A stretch of 64,000 nt of DNA from Antribacter gilvus (GCF_003946865.1 NZ_QXTH01000014.1:61816-125815), one strand, 5' to 3'; shown: positions 25,677-35,247, numbered from the stretch's first letter. The notes: generated by a model not told the origin, from the letters alone. Numbers and translations: made by a program.

Positions 25677-26980
25677 TCCGACTGAGCCGCGGTCTGGACC
25701 GCAGTGACGATGTCCTGCGGACCCTTCTGACCGGCGAACACGAGGGCGATCTCGTCGTTCATCGGCTGGCCCACGGACTGGCCCAGACGCGTGTCGAGGT
25801 AGAGCTGCACCGAGGTCGACGTGTTACGGACCTTGAGCAGCTCGGCCAGCGCGGCGTCGGACAGGGAGTCGGCAGCGGCCGGGTTGGTCGGCAGACCCAT
25901 GTCCAGCTCGGCGAAGCCCACCTGGACCTCGTCGCTCAGGAGGTACTTGGCGAAGTCCACGGCAGCGTCGGGGGCGCTGGTCGAGACGGACCACGCGTCA
26001 CCGCCACCCATCATCGTCGTCGGGTCGCCGCCCTGACCGTCGAAGGTCGGGTACGCGAACCAGCTGAGGAAGCTCGGGACCTTGCCGTCCTCGGTGAGGC
26101 CACCAGCCACACCAGGCTCCCAGTGGCCGGCCAGCTCCATGCCGACCTTGCCGGTCGCGAGCAGGCCGGAGGCCGACGTCGGGCCCTCCTGCGCCTTGGT
26201 GGCGAGGAAGCCGGCGTTGAACGGCTGGTGGTTGACGATGTCGACCAGGTGCTCGCCCGCCGTGACGAAGCACGGGTCGGAGTAGTCCTTGCTCTCGATC
26301 GCGGCCTCGATCGTGTCGTTCGGGCACTCGCGGATCACGTTGTAGTACCAGTAGTGGGCCGCGGGCCACTTGTCGCCGGCGCCGACGGCTGCGGGCTCGA
26401 TGCCGGCCGCCTTCAGCTTGTCGACCCAGCCGTACCACTCCTCGATCGTCGGGTTCGAGGTCACGTCCGTGATCCCGGCCTGCTCGAAGAGGTCCTTGTT
26501 GTACCAGAAGCCCACGACGCCCATGGTGTAGGGAAGCGCGTAGACCTTGCCGTCCACCTCGTACTGCTCGGTGTAGGCGCTGATCTTGCCGATCTCGTCC
26601 GCGGCCGCGTCGGTGAGGTCGCGGACCAGGCCGGCCTCGACCTCGTTCTTGAGCTCGCCGCCACCCCGGCTCATGTACACGTCGGGGATCTCGTCCGCGT
26701 TACCGGACTGGAGGGCCGCCTGCAGCTTGGTGAGCATGTCCTCGTGCTGCATCGCCTGGAGCTCGACCTTGACGCCGGTCTCGGCCTCGAAGTCGGCGGC
26801 GACCTTGTCGTAGTACTCCTTGCCCTCGCCGGTGTTCGAGTTGTGCCACCACGTAATGGTGTCGGCGTCGGCGTTCTCACCTGCGTCGGTGGGTCCGCCC
26901 GAGCCCGCACAAGCGGCTGCGAAGAGCGCGACGGTCGCGCCGAGCGCGATGGCTGCGGTGCCTCGCTTCATCCTGGTCAT
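25673..26980 (-). CDS. sugar ABC transporter substrate-binding lipoprotein (BxlE type)
   Basis: 435 residues. The lipoprotein signal peptide MTRMKRGTAAIALGATV ends in the lipobox FAAAC, and the mature protein is an extracellular solute-binding protein family 1 fold (TITWWHNSNTGEGKEYYDKV, ... WFAYPTFDGQGG ...). It captures an oligosaccharide at the outer membrane face. The frame is open further upstream, but ATG 26978-26980 is preceded by AAGGGG with 7-nt spacing. As the first gene of the operon it carries the LacI-type operators (27065-27091) upstream. Confidence 0.93.
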   Translation of the reverse strand: MTRMKRGTAAIALGATVALFAAACAGSGGPTDAGENADADTITWWHNSNTGEGKEYYDKVAADFEAETGVKVELQAMQHEDMLTKLQAALQSGNADEIPDVYMSRGGGELKNEVEAGLVRDLTDAAADEIGKISAYTEQYEVDGKVYALPYTMGVVGFWYNKDLFEQAGITDVTSNPTIEEWYGWVDKLKAAGIEPAAVGAGDKWPAAHYWYYNVIRECPNDTIEAAIESKDYSDPCFVTAGEHLVDIVNHQPFNAGFLATKAQEGPTSASGLLATGKVGMELAGHWEPGVAGGLTEDGKVPSFLSWFAYPTFDGQGGDPTTMMGGGDAWSVSTSAPDAAVDFAKYLLSDEVQVGFAELDMGLPTNPAAADSLSDAALAELLKVRNTSTSVQLYLDTRLGQSVGQPMNDEIALVFAGQKGPQDIVTAVQTAAQSE

Positions 26981-27064
26981 CGTGAAACCCCTTGGTCGTC
27001 GTCGACGGGTCGACAGTTTCGGATGCTGTCGAGTACGACAGTGGCAGGTGACCCTGTGAGGAGT

Positions 27065-27091
27065 CAAACGTTTGCGATAACGTTTTCGCAA
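27065..27091. promoter_or_regulatory. two overlapping LacI-type operators
   Basis: CAAACGTTTG (27065-27074) is a perfect palindrome with a central CG. TTGCGATAACGTTTTCGCAA (27072-27091) is a 20-bp palindrome with one mismatched pair, also centred on CG. Both have the LacI/GalR-family form and lie in the divergent interval between the binding-protein gene and the LacI gene. TTGACT on the minus strand (27062-27067) could be a -35 overlapping the first site, though no good -10 follows. Confidence 0.78.
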
Positions 27092-27140
27092 CGTCGTCTA
27101 CCACACCATCGCCAACCGCTACCCAAGGTACTGTCTGACT

Positions 27141-28304
27141 GTGCAGAGTGCGGGAGACACTCCCGAGCCCACCGTGGGGCTCGGGGCAGGTGCGACAAAG
27201 GATCTGGCGACCACGACGCCGTCGGACAGCAGCGCGGTGTCCGGGACCCGGCTCACGCCCGAGCCGCGCTCAGCGGCGCGCACGGACGGCGTCGACCGCC
27301 CTGGGCGAGTCACGATCACCGACGTGGCGCGCGTGGCCGGAGTCTCGGTCGCGACGGTGTCGAAGGTGGTCAACGGCAGGTATGGCGTTGCCGCGTCGAC
27401 GGCGGAGCGCGTGCTGGAGGTCGTGGAGGACCTCGGGTACGAGTCCTCGCTCGTCGCGCGCTCGCTGCGCAGGCGGCGCACCAACGTGATCGGCGTGCTG
27501 GTCGCCGAGTTCGAGCCCTTCAGCACCGAGCTCCTCAAGGGCATCTCGGCAGCGATCGAGGGCACGGGCTACGAGCTGCTCGCCTACTCGGGCGGCAGCA
27601 CCGCCGGCGCCGACCGCGTCGGCTGGGAGCGCCGCTCCGTGTCGCGCCTCGGCGGCACGCTCATCGACGGTGCCGTCATCGTCACGCCCACGGTGGTCGC
27701 CCCGGTGCACGACGGCGTCCCCGTGGTCGCCATCGACCCGCACACGGGCCCGTCCGGCGCGCCGACCGTCGACTCCGACAGCCTCGAGGGCGCCCGGACC
27801 GCCACCGAGTACCTCATCGGCCTGGGCCACACCCGCATCGCCTACCTCGGCGGACGCCCCGACCTGGAGTCGGCCCGCCTGCGCGAGCTCGGGTTCCGAG
27901 AGGCCATGTCCGCGCACGGTCTCGCCGTCGACCCGGACCTCGTCCGGGTGGGTGGCTACCGCCCCGACCGCGCCGACGCGCCCGCGCACGAGCTCCTCGA
28001 CCGCGAGGACCGGCCCACCGCCGTCTTCGCGGCCAACGACCTCTCCGCGATCCGCATGATCGAGGTGGCGCACGAGATGGGCCTCCGCGTACCGCAGGAC
28101 CTGTCCGTCATCGGTTACGACAACGTTCCCGAGTCGGCCACCTGCACGCCGCCGCTCACCACGATCGCCCAGCCGCTGCACCAGATGGGCGCCGAGGCGC
28201 TGCGGATGCTCATCGACCTCCTCGACGGCTCGGAGCGGGAACAGCACCTCCGCCTGCCCACCAGCCTGGTGGAGCGGGCGTCCTGCGCCCCGCCTGCCGC
28301 CTGA
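27141..28304 (+). CDS. LacI-family regulator of the adjacent sugar operon
   Basis: 387 residues. The helix-turn-helix and hinge helix lie at about 58-79 (TITDVARVAGVSVATVSK), followed by a periplasmic-binding-protein-like sensor domain (NVIGVLVAEFEPFSTELLKG ... VFAANDLSAIRMIEVAHEMG ... SVIGYDNVP). It is unusual in having about 55 poorly ordered residues before the DNA-binding helix. GTG 27141 is the first start, but a later start nearer the helix-turn-helix is possible. It is transcribed away from the transport operon with LacI-type operators between them, so it should repress the operon until a xylo- or cello-oligosaccharide binds. Confidence 0.92.
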   Translation: MQSAGDTPEPTVGLGAGATKDLATTTPSDSSAVSGTRLTPEPRSAARTDGVDRPGRVTITDVARVAGVSVATVSKVVNGRYGVAASTAERVLEVVEDLGYESSLVARSLRRRRTNVIGVLVAEFEPFSTELLKGISAAIEGTGYELLAYSGGSTAGADRVGWERRSVSRLGGTLIDGAVIVTPTVVAPVHDGVPVVAIDPHTGPSGAPTVDSDSLEGARTATEYLIGLGHTRIAYLGGRPDLESARLRELGFREAMSAHGLAVDPDLVRVGGYRPDRADAPAHELLDREDRPTAVFAANDLSAIRMIEVAHEMGLRVPQDLSVIGYDNVPESATCTPPLTTIAQPLHQMGAEALRMLIDLLDGSEREQHLRLPTSLVERASCAPPAA

Positions 28305-28370
28305 GGCCAGAGAACGCCTGAGGCGCGAAAAGAGGTGGCCGACCCGGCGACGGCCGGGGAGGGTGGGGGC

Positions 28371-29543
28371 ATGACCTCCCCCGCGCAAGGCGTACCACGG
28401 CATGGTGAACTCGTGACCGCGCGGGTCCGCGTGCTGCGTGTCCCTGTCCCCGCCGGCGACGACCCGCTCGCCTCCCCCGAGGCCTGGGCCGTGCACGGGT
28501 CGGTCCTCGTGGACCGGGCCGTCGAGCTCGACGGGCTGGGCTACGACGACCTCGCGCTCGACGCCCGGACCATCCTCACCACGATGGTCGAGGAGCAGGA
28601 GCACAAACGGGTGCTGCGGTACGTCGCGGTGGCCGACGGCGGCACGGACGGCTCCGCAGCGCCGTCGCCGGAGTCCGTGGTGGGCCGGGCGGTCGTGGGG
28701 CTGCCGATGCGGAGCAACCCGCACCTGGCTCTGGCGCACGTCCGTGTGCTGCCCGGCTGGCGTCGCCAGGGCGTCGGCACGGCACTCTGGGAGGCGTGCC
28801 TCGCTGACCTCCGTGCGGCGGGCCGCACGGTGGTGGTCGGTGACGCCGACCTGGGCGGCGCCGAACCGCCGCCAGGGCCGGACGCCCTCGTGCCGCCCAC
28901 CGGCAGCGGCCGCTTCCCCCGCTCGGACCCGGGTGCCCAGTTCGCGCTGCGGCAGGGTTTCGTGCTCGAGCAGGTGGACCGGCACTCACACCTGCCGGTC
29001 CCTGTCCCGGCCGGGCGCCTGGACCCGTTGCGCGCGGGCGCCCGCGCCGCGGCGTCGGGGTACCGGGTGCACGTGTGGTGCGACGAGGTGCCCGAGGAGC
29101 GTCTGGCCGGTCTGGCGACGCTGTACACCCGGATGTCCACCGACGCCCCCAACGCCGGCCTCGAGATCGAGGAAGACCCCTGGGACGCCGACCGGGTCCG
29201 CGACAAGCACCGGGCGATGCTGGCCGGCGGCAGCCGGTTCGTCCTCGCCGCGGCCGAGCACGAGGAGTCAGACACGCTGGCCGGGTTCTCGTGCGTGTCG
29301 TTCTCGGAGGACCGGCCGGAGGTGGTCTTCCAGGACGACACCCTCGTGCTCCGCGAGCACCGCGGGCACCGGCTCGGGCTGCTCGTGAAGGTCGCCGTCC
29401 TCGACGAGCTGTCGCGTGCGAACCCCGCCGCGCGGCGCGTCCACACGTGGAACGCCCAGGAGAACGACCACATGCTCGCGATCAACGTCGCGCTGGGTTT
29501 CGCCCCGGCGGGCGTGCAGAGCGAGTGGCAGCTCCACCTCTGA
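28371..29543 (+). CDS. double-GNAT-domain acetyltransferase
   Basis: 390 residues with two GNAT folds in tandem. The first has the acetyl-CoA loop LPGWRRQGVGTALW; the second has LREHRGHRLGLLVKVAVL followed by NAQENDHMLAINVALGF, typical of actinobacterial GNAT proteins related to mycothiol synthase in layout. The acetyl acceptor cannot be read from sequence. The frame opens at 28335, but ATG 28371 has GGAGG (28358-28362) at 8-nt spacing. It ends at a strong hairpin shared with the convergent M81 gene. Confidence 0.85.
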   Translation: MTSPAQGVPRHGELVTARVRVLRVPVPAGDDPLASPEAWAVHGSVLVDRAVELDGLGYDDLALDARTILTTMVEEQEHKRVLRYVAVADGGTDGSAAPSPESVVGRAVVGLPMRSNPHLALAHVRVLPGWRRQGVGTALWEACLADLRAAGRTVVVGDADLGGAEPPPGPDALVPPTGSGRFPRSDPGAQFALRQGFVLEQVDRHSHLPVPVPAGRLDPLRAGARAAASGYRVHVWCDEVPEERLAGLATLYTRMSTDAPNAGLEIEEDPWDADRVRDKHRAMLAGGSRFVLAAAEHEESDTLAGFSCVSFSEDRPEVVFQDDTLVLREHRGHRLGLLVKVAVLDELSRANPAARRVHTWNAQENDHMLAINVALGFAPAGVQSEWQLHL

Positions 29544-29546
29544 TCC

Positions 29547-29587
29547 CCGGGGCCGGCCGGTGCGCACGGGCACCTGGCCGGCCCCGG
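29547..29587. terminator. bidirectional terminator
   Basis: Arms 29547-29563 and 29570-29587 form a 17-bp stem with a single bulged T around a 6-nt loop, between the convergent GNAT and M81 genes. It is very GC-rich, with no T-tract. Confidence 0.72.
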
Positions 29588-29622
29588 CCTCTTCCGGGCC
29601 CGCCCGGCACGGTGAGGGCTCC

Positions 29623-31122
29623 TCAGAGCAGCGCGGCCCGCAGGTCAGGCTCCTCGTCGAAGGCGTCGAACGGGTACACGGGCCGCGCGAGGTTCTTGTG
29701 GCCCAGGCGCAGCAGGTCCTGGTCCACGCCGCCGGGGGTGAGCATGAGCATCCAGTCCTCGGCCAGGTCGTAGAGCTCGGGCTCCAGGTAGCCGATCTTC
29801 ACCACCACCACGTCCGTGCCCCGAGGGTCCAGCCCGATCGACGTGAAGTCCGACTCCGAGTGGTACGGCTTGCGCCGCTCGGTGAGGATCACGCGCAGAC
29901 CGCCCACCGCGATCACCGCCACGATCCCGCCCACCGGGTCGTCGGTGCGCACATGTTCCACGACGCCCCGGAGGGTGACCGGGCCGTGCGGGCCGTCGTC
30001 GACCCTCGCCCCGGCCTCCACCTCGACGGTGGCGCCGGGTCCGGCGGCGGCGACCCGGGCGGCGGCCCCGGCGTCGGGCAAGGACGCGTAGATCGCGGTG
30101 CGCCCGCCCGCCTCGGGGGGCGCGGCGAAGGCCGGCTCGTCGAGGAGCCGGGCGAGCGTCCAGGTGACGTCGCCCGCGCCGCCCGCCGTGGGGTTGTCGC
30201 CCGAGTCGGACAGGAGGAAGGGCCGGGCGTCGCTCGCGAGCGCCACGGCCACGCACTCGTCGTAGGAGCCGGCGGGCGCCACGAAGGCGAAGTCGTCGCG
30301 CGCGTCCCAGTAGCGGCGCGCAAGGCGCTCGGCCTCGCGGGAGATGACGGCCTCGTCGTCGCCGGTCACGACCACGGCGGCCCGGCAGCGGGGCTCGTCC
30401 GCCCAGGCGTAGCCCACCCAGACGGCGGCATCGAGGACGCCGTCGAGCGCCTCGACACGGGGCACCTCCGCGTAGATGCCCTTCGCGGGCTCGAGGCGCG
30501 TGCTGGTCTTCTCCCCCGGCAGGAGCACGGGGACGCTCACCCACGCCTTGTGCGGGCGGCCGGGCGGCACGCCGTCCGGGCCGGGCGTGAGGCGTGCGAC
30601 CAGGTTGGCGGCGGCCCGCTCGCGCGACTCGTCGGCGTCCTCGTGCGGGGCCATGCGGTAGCAGGTGAGGAGGTCGCTCGCCGCGGCGAGCTCCCGCGAC
30701 ACGTTCCCGTGCAGGTCCATCGAGGTGGAGAGCAGGCACCCCGGGCCGACGACGGCACGCACCTCCGCGACCAGGTCCGCCTCCACGTCGGTGTACCCGA
30801 GCACCGTCATGGCGCCGTGGAGGTCGAGGAAGACGCCGTCGAACGGGCCCTCCGCGTCGAGGACCGTCAGGATCTCGGTGCGGACGCCCTCGTACACGTC
30901 GGCAGGGACGGCGCCGCCGGGCAGCGCGCCCGCTCTCAGCACCCCCACCCACTCCGCGGTCCGCCGGAGGGGTGCGCCGTCCCAGAGGAACGGATAACGC
31001 CGCACCAGCTCGTTGCCGCGGAGCAGGGTGAACGCCTCCCAGCCCGACCGGTGCGGGGAGAACGTGCTGGACTCGATGGCCATGCCGCAGATCGCGATCC
31101 GCGGTCGGGGTGTGGACGTCAC
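29623..31122 (-). CDS. M81-family metallopeptidase (MlrC-like)
   Basis: 499 residues, typical for the M81/MlrC family, named after the microcystin-degradation enzyme MlrC. Family motifs are AIESSTFSPHRSG near the N-terminus, FLDLHGAM, TSMDLHGNVS, YRMAPHEDADESRERAA and SDSGDNPTAGGAGDVTW. Outside microcystin degraders the natural substrates are unknown, and there is no reason to expect microcystin here. ATG 31120-31122. It is convergent with the GNAT gene, and a 25-bp inverted repeat separates it from the phosphotransferase gene upstream. Confidence 0.92.
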   Translation of the reverse strand: MTSTPRPRIAICGMAIESSTFSPHRSGWEAFTLLRGNELVRRYPFLWDGAPLRRTAEWVGVLRAGALPGGAVPADVYEGVRTEILTVLDAEGPFDGVFLDLHGAMTVLGYTDVEADLVAEVRAVVGPGCLLSTSMDLHGNVSRELAAASDLLTCYRMAPHEDADESRERAAANLVARLTPGPDGVPPGRPHKAWVSVPVLLPGEKTSTRLEPAKGIYAEVPRVEALDGVLDAAVWVGYAWADEPRCRAAVVVTGDDEAVISREAERLARRYWDARDDFAFVAPAGSYDECVAVALASDARPFLLSDSGDNPTAGGAGDVTWTLARLLDEPAFAAPPEAGGRTAIYASLPDAGAAARVAAAGPGATVEVEAGARVDDGPHGPVTLRGVVEHVRTDDPVGGIVAVIAVGGLRVILTERRKPYHSESDFTSIGLDPRGTDVVVVKIGYLEPELYDLAEDWMLMLTPGGVDQDLLRLGHKNLARPVYPFDAFDEEPDLRAALL

Positions 31123-31170
31123 GCCGCCACCCTAGGGGGGTGAGATGACGTCGAGGTGTCGGCCTGGGAA

Positions 31171-31244
31171 GTGAACGCGCCAGACTGCTTCCAGGTCCGC
31201 GAAGCGGTCCGTGGGCGACCCTGGAAGCAGTCTGGCGCGTTCAC
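31171..31244. terminator. 25-bp perfect inverted repeat, probable terminator
   Basis: Arms 31171-31195 and 31220-31244 (starting GTGAACGCGCCAGACTGC) are perfect complements around a 24-nt loop. The element covers the phosphotransferase stop codon. The arms are longer than a normal terminator needs, so it could be a mobile palindrome that now terminates transcription. Confidence 0.6.
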
Positions 31245-32455
31245 CAGCCGTTCCTAGCGAGCCAGCCCGCGACCGCGTCCAGGCGGCGCGACGTCGCCGC
31301 CTGCCAGCCCGGCGCCCGGACCCGGTGCGGGCCTGTGGCCAGGGAGAGGAGCACGCCGGCGACCCGCACGGCGAGGTCCCGCGGGTCGACGGCGGACGCG
31401 AACCCCTCCGCGTACGCGCGGGCCAGGACGCGCTGCCGAAAGGGGTCGAACCCCTCCACGTGGGCGAGCACGTCGAGGTGCGCCACGAGGCAGGCCAGGT
31501 CGTCGCCCTGGTGGCCCGGGCCGGCGGTGTCGACGTCGAGCAGGCCGGTGATGCGTCCGGCGGGGTCGAGCAGGACCTGGGCCTCGTAGAGGTCACCGTG
31601 GGTGGGCTCGGTCCCGGCCGCGCGGCCCGAGGCGGCGAGCCGCTCCCGGATCCCGCCCGCGAGGTCGGCCGCACGCCCCGCCTCCGCGGGCATCGCGGCG
31701 CCGATCACCCGCGCGTAGTGGCGCGTCGACTCGCTCCACGCCCGCCGCCGCGGCAGTCCAGCCACGGCGTCCGGGAGCCGACCCAGGAGGTCCAGCACGT
31801 CCTGGGGGGCGGGGAGCTCCCCGCCGTCGCGCAGGGCCGTGCGCATGCCGGTGCCGTCGAGCGCGGAGAGGACCAGCAGGCCGTCGTCGTCCCGGCGGAG
31901 CGGGGCCGGGACGAGGAGGCCTGCGCCGCTCAGCATGGCGTGGCGGGCGTGCAGGTCGGGCAGCCGGTCCGGCGGCACCACCTTGAGGAACACCCGGGCC
32001 GACGGGGTCCGCACCTCCACCACCGCCCGCCGGGTCGGGCGGTACGCGCGCACGCGGAGCTCGGGGCGGTCGCGGCCTCCGCGACTGCCGCGGCTGCCGG
32101 CCTCCGCCAGGAGGTCGGTAGCGAACGCCGGGTCGAAGGCCCGGCGGAGGGCGGGCAGCGCGGGATCGTCGGGGAAGGTCCAGACGGCGACCCGCGCGTC
32201 GCCGTCGGGCACCGTGAGGACGCCCGGGGCGCCGTGGTCCTGCGGGCGGCCGGCGCTGGCGCCGAACGTCGTGGTCCGCACCGCGCCGTCGCGGAGCACG
32301 CTCGCCCGGTACGCCACGGTGGTGGTCGCGGACGCTGGCCGGTGGTCCACCTGGCGCACCTGCCAGTCGACCAGCTCGCCGCCCGCGGCCGTCGCGGCCA
32401 CGGCCAGGAGGCCGCGCGCACGGTCACCGGTCAGAAGGTCCAGGTGCGCGCTCAC
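31241..32455 (-). CDS. aminoglycoside phosphotransferase-family protein
   Basis: 404 residues. Protein-kinase-like APH fold with the catalytic loop THGDLYEAQVLL (usually HGDxxxxN, here Gln replaces Asn) and the metal-binding DVDTAGPGHQGDD. Substrates in this family range from aminoglycosides to homoserine, choline and macrolides; resistance cannot be claimed. The frame continues upstream, but GTG 32453-32455 has AAGGA at 7-nt spacing. It is divergent from pgi. The Asn-to-Gln change suggests a metabolic rather than a classical resistance kinase, but this is weak. Confidence 0.8.
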   Translation of the reverse strand: MSAHLDLLTGDRARGLLAVAATAAGGELVDWQVRQVDHRPASATTTVAYRASVLRDGAVRTTTFGASAGRPQDHGAPGVLTVPDGDARVAVWTFPDDPALPALRRAFDPAFATDLLAEAGSRGSRGGRDRPELRVRAYRPTRRAVVEVRTPSARVFLKVVPPDRLPDLHARHAMLSGAGLLVPAPLRRDDDGLLVLSALDGTGMRTALRDGGELPAPQDVLDLLGRLPDAVAGLPRRRAWSESTRHYARVIGAAMPAEAGRAADLAGGIRERLAASGRAAGTEPTHGDLYEAQVLLDPAGRITGLLDVDTAGPGHQGDDLACLVAHLDVLAHVEGFDPFRQRVLARAYAEGFASAVDPRDLAVRVAGVLLSLATGPHRVRAPGWQAATSRRLDAVAGWLARNGW

Positions 32456-32585
32456 GCGACCATCCTTGCAGCGCAGACCCGTCCGGACGTGTCCCGCGTG
32501 ATCGACGCGACAGCGCGGCCGACGCCCCGGGTCACTAGGTTGGGGTGCGGACGTATCCACCCGACCGGAAGCGCAGGACGCCCCG

Positions 32586-34295
32586 ATGAGTACCTCCCCC
32601 GTCGACGCCACGACCACCACCGCGTGGGCTGACCTCGGCAAGCAGTCCGAGACCCTCGAGCCCGACCTCCGGCGCTGGTTCGCCACCGATCCCGGACGCG
32701 CCCAGCGGTTCGCCTTCCAGGCGGCCGACCTGTACGTGGACCTCTCCAAGAACCTGGTCACCGACGAGGTGCTGGCGTCCCTGGTGGCCCTCGCCGAGCA
32801 GGTAGGAGTGGCCGAGCGCCGCGACGCCATGCTCGCCGGGGAGCACATCAACGTCACCGAGGACCGTGCGGTGCTGCACACGGCGCTCCGGCGCCCGGCG
32901 GGCACCACCCCGGCGCTGGTCGTGGACGGGCAGGACATCGACTCCGACGTCCAGGCCGAGCTCCGGAAGATGTACGCGTTCGCCGACAAGGTGCGGTCCG
33001 GCGAGTGGGCGGGCGTCACCGGCTCGCAGGTGCGGACCGTGGTCAACATCGGGATCGGCGGCTCCGACCTGGGGCCCGTCATGGCCTACGAGGCGCTCGA
33101 GCCGTACGTCGCCGAGGGTCTCGAGGTCCGGTTCGTCTCGAACATCGACCCCACCGACGTCGCCCAGAAGACCGCCGACCTCGACCCCACCACCACGCTG
33201 TTCATCGTGGCGTCCAAGACCTTCGGCACCCTGGAGACCCTGACCAACGCACGGCTCGCCCGCGACTGGCTGCTCCGCTCGCTCGTCGCCGCCGGCGCGA
33301 TCGAGGACACCGAGGACGGCCGCCGCGACGCCGTCGCGAAGCACTTCGTGGCCGTGTCCACCGCGCTCGACAAGGTGGCGGCGTTCGGCATCGACCCCGA
33401 GAACGCGTTCGGCTTCTGGGACTGGGTGGGGGGCCGGTACTCGATGGACTCCACCATCGGGACGTCGCTCGCCATCGCGATCGGGCCGGAGCGGTTCGCC
33501 GAGCTGCTCGCGGGCTTCCGGGCCATGGACGAGCACTTCGCGACGGCGCCGCTCGCCAAGAACGTGCCGGTCCTGATGGGCCTGCTCAACGTGTGGAACA
33601 CGAACTTCCGGGGCGCGCACACGCACGCCGTGCTGCCCTACGCGCAGCAGCTGCACCGCTTCCCCGCGTACCTGCAGCAGCTCACGATGGAGTCCAACGG
33701 CAAGTCGGTGCGCTGGGACGGCACACCCGTCACCACCGAGACGGGCGAGGTCTTCTGGGGCGAGCCCGGGACCAACGGCCAGCACGCGTTCTACCAGCTC
33801 ATCCACCAGGGCACACGCCTGATCCCGGCCGACTTCATCGCCGTGGCCCAGCCCGCGTACCCCCTGGCGGACAACGTGGGAGACGGCGGGGCCGTCGAGG
33901 CCGGCGCCGACGTGCACGGGCTGTTCCTCGCCAACTTCTTCGCGCAGACCAAGGCGCTGGCCTTCGGCAAGACGGCCGACGAGGTGCGCGCGGAGGGCAC
34001 GGCGGAGGAGCTGGTCTCCGCCCGCGTGTTCTCCGGCAACCGGCCGACGACGTCGATCCTCGCGCCCGCCCTGACGCCGTCGGTGCTGGGGCAGCTGGTG
34101 GCCCTCTACGAGCACATCACCTTCGTGCAGGGCGTGGTCTGGGGCATCGACTCGTTCGACCAGTGGGGCGTGGAGCTCGGCAAGAAGCTCGCGCTCGAGG
34201 TCGCCCCGGCCGTGGCGGGCGACGACGCCGCGCTCGCCGCACAGGACGCGTCCACGGCCGCGCTGATCACGAAGTACCGCGAGCTGCGGGGCTGA
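32586..34295 (+). CDS. pgi: glucose-6-phosphate isomerase
   Basis: 569 residues, full-length PGI. Signatures include [25 protein letters not shown] (sugar-phosphate binding), [10 protein letters not shown], the catalytic-loop Glu in [14 protein letters not shown] and the His in [16 protein letters not shown]. It interconverts glucose-6-phosphate and fructose-6-phosphate in glycolysis and gluconeogenesis. ATG 32586 ([10 protein letters not shown]). The 130 bp between it and the divergent phosphotransferase hold both promoters, which I could not assign with confidence. A paired palindromic element follows the stop. Confidence 0.98.
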   Translation: MSTSPVDATTTTAWADLGKQSETLEPDLRRWFATDPGRAQRFAFQAADLYVDLSKNLVTDEVLASLVALAEQVGVAERRDAMLAGEHINVTEDRAVLHTALRRPAGTTPALVVDGQDIDSDVQAELRKMYAFADKVRSGEWAGVTGSQVRTVVNIGIGGSDLGPVMAYEALEPYVAEGLEVRFVSNIDPTDVAQKTADLDPTTTLFIVASKTFGTLETLTNARLARDWLLRSLVAAGAIEDTEDGRRDAVAKHFVAVSTALDKVAAFGIDPENAFGFWDWVGGRYSMDSTIGTSLAIAIGPERFAELLAGFRAMDEHFATAPLAKNVPVLMGLLNVWNTNFRGAHTHAVLPYAQQLHRFPAYLQQLTMESNGKSVRWDGTPVTTETGEVFWGEPGTNGQHAFYQLIHQGTRLIPADFIAVAQPAYPLADNVGDGGAVEAGADVHGLFLANFFAQTKALAFGKTADEVRAEGTAEELVSARVFSGNRPTTSILAPALTPSVLGQLVALYEHITFVQGVVWGIDSFDQWGVELGKKLALEVAPAVAGDDAALAAQDASTAALITKYRELRG

Positions 34296-34311
34296 CCTGC
34301 CGCCAGCCAGG

Positions 34312-34406
34312 CGCCGAGATAGTGCCTCCGTCGGACGAAGGCACTATCCCGGCGTTCGTCTCCCGCCGGGGTAGTGACCTCGTCGGACGAAGGCACTATC
34401 TCGGCG
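34312..34406. repeat. paired 42-bp palindromes between pgi and cutC
   Basis: Two palindromic units start 52 bp apart. The first has arms CGCCGAGATAGTGCCT (34312-34327) and 34339-34354 (one mismatch). The second has 34364-34380 and 34391-34406. The loops share CGTCGGACGA. It sits exactly between the convergent stop codons and can act as a bidirectional terminator. The same pair arrangement recurs at 51775-51867. Confidence 0.85.
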
Positions 34407-35183
34407 TCACCGCGTGAGGGCGAGTGCCAGCGCCTCCGCCGCGGCCCGCGCCACCGGCTCGTCCGTGACTTCGTAGCCGCCGTCTCCCCCGCCGCCGGGA
34501 CCGCCGTCGTCCGTGACGGTGCGCTTCGCGGACAGGTGCACGGCGTGCACGCCCACCGCGACCAGCGCGCCGACGTCGTCGGGGCGCACGCCGCCGCCCG
34601 CCATGACCTGCACGCCCAGCTCGCGCCCGCGGGACGCGAGGGCGGCGAGCCGGTCCAGCCCGTCGACGGCGCGGGGCGCGCCCCCCGACGTGAGCACCCG
34701 GGTCACACCGAGGCCGGCCAGCACGTCCAGCACGGCGACCGGGTCGGCGACCGTGTCGATCGCCCGGTGGAAGGTGACCTCGGCGTCGGACCGGGCGGCG
34801 CGGGCGGCGTCGACCAGCAGGCGTACCGTCGCCACGTCCACGGCCCCCGAGGGCAGCAGCGCGCCGACGACGACCCCCGCGGCGCCCGCCGCGACCGCCG
34901 CACGGACGTCGCGGGCCTGCACCGTCGCCTCGACGGAGTCGTAGACGAAGCCGCCCGGCCGCGGGCGGACCAGCACGTGCACGCCGACGGCGGATCCTGG
35001 CCCGAGCGCGTCCAGCGTGGCCTCGAGGAGCCCGGCCGACGGCGTGATCCCGCCCGTCGCGCCCAGCGCGGCGCACAGCTCCACCCGGAGGGCGCCGACG
35101 CCGGCCGCGACCAGCGCCCCGGCGGGGTCCTGCACGGCGAGCTCCAGGGCGACAGAAGATGCGACAGAAGGTTCGTGAGGCAC
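34407..35183 (-). CDS. cutC: CutC-family protein
   Basis: 258 residues, a TIM-barrel CutC protein. Family segments: VELCAALGATGGITPS, VHVLVRPRPGGFVY, VVGALLPSGAVD, VTFHRAID, VLTSGGAPRA and VMAGGGVRPDDV. CutC was first linked to copper tolerance in E. coli, but its biochemical role remains unclear. The frame is open upstream; GTG 35181-35183 (VPHEPSVASS) is chosen as the start nearest the conserved fold. No clear ribosome binding site is visible, so the exact start is uncertain. Confidence 0.9.
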   Translation of the reverse strand: MPHEPSVASSVALELAVQDPAGALVAAGVGALRVELCAALGATGGITPSAGLLEATLDALGPGSAVGVHVLVRPRPGGFVYDSVEATVQARDVRAAVAAGAAGVVVGALLPSGAVDVATVRLLVDAARAARSDAEVTFHRAIDTVADPVAVLDVLAGLGVTRVLTSGGAPRAVDGLDRLAALASRGRELGVQVMAGGGVRPDDVGALVAVGVHAVHLSAKRTVTDDGGPGGGGDGGYEVTDEPVARAAAEALALALTR

Positions 35184-35247
35184 GGGCGCCAGCGTAGTTG
35201 CGCGCCGACACGATGTGGCTCGCCGGGACGGCCGCACCAACGATCCG

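Noticed and set aside
31241..32455. Aminoglycoside resistance gene
   Set aside because: Only the kinase fold is visible, the catalytic-loop Asn is replaced by Gln, and there is no resistance context.
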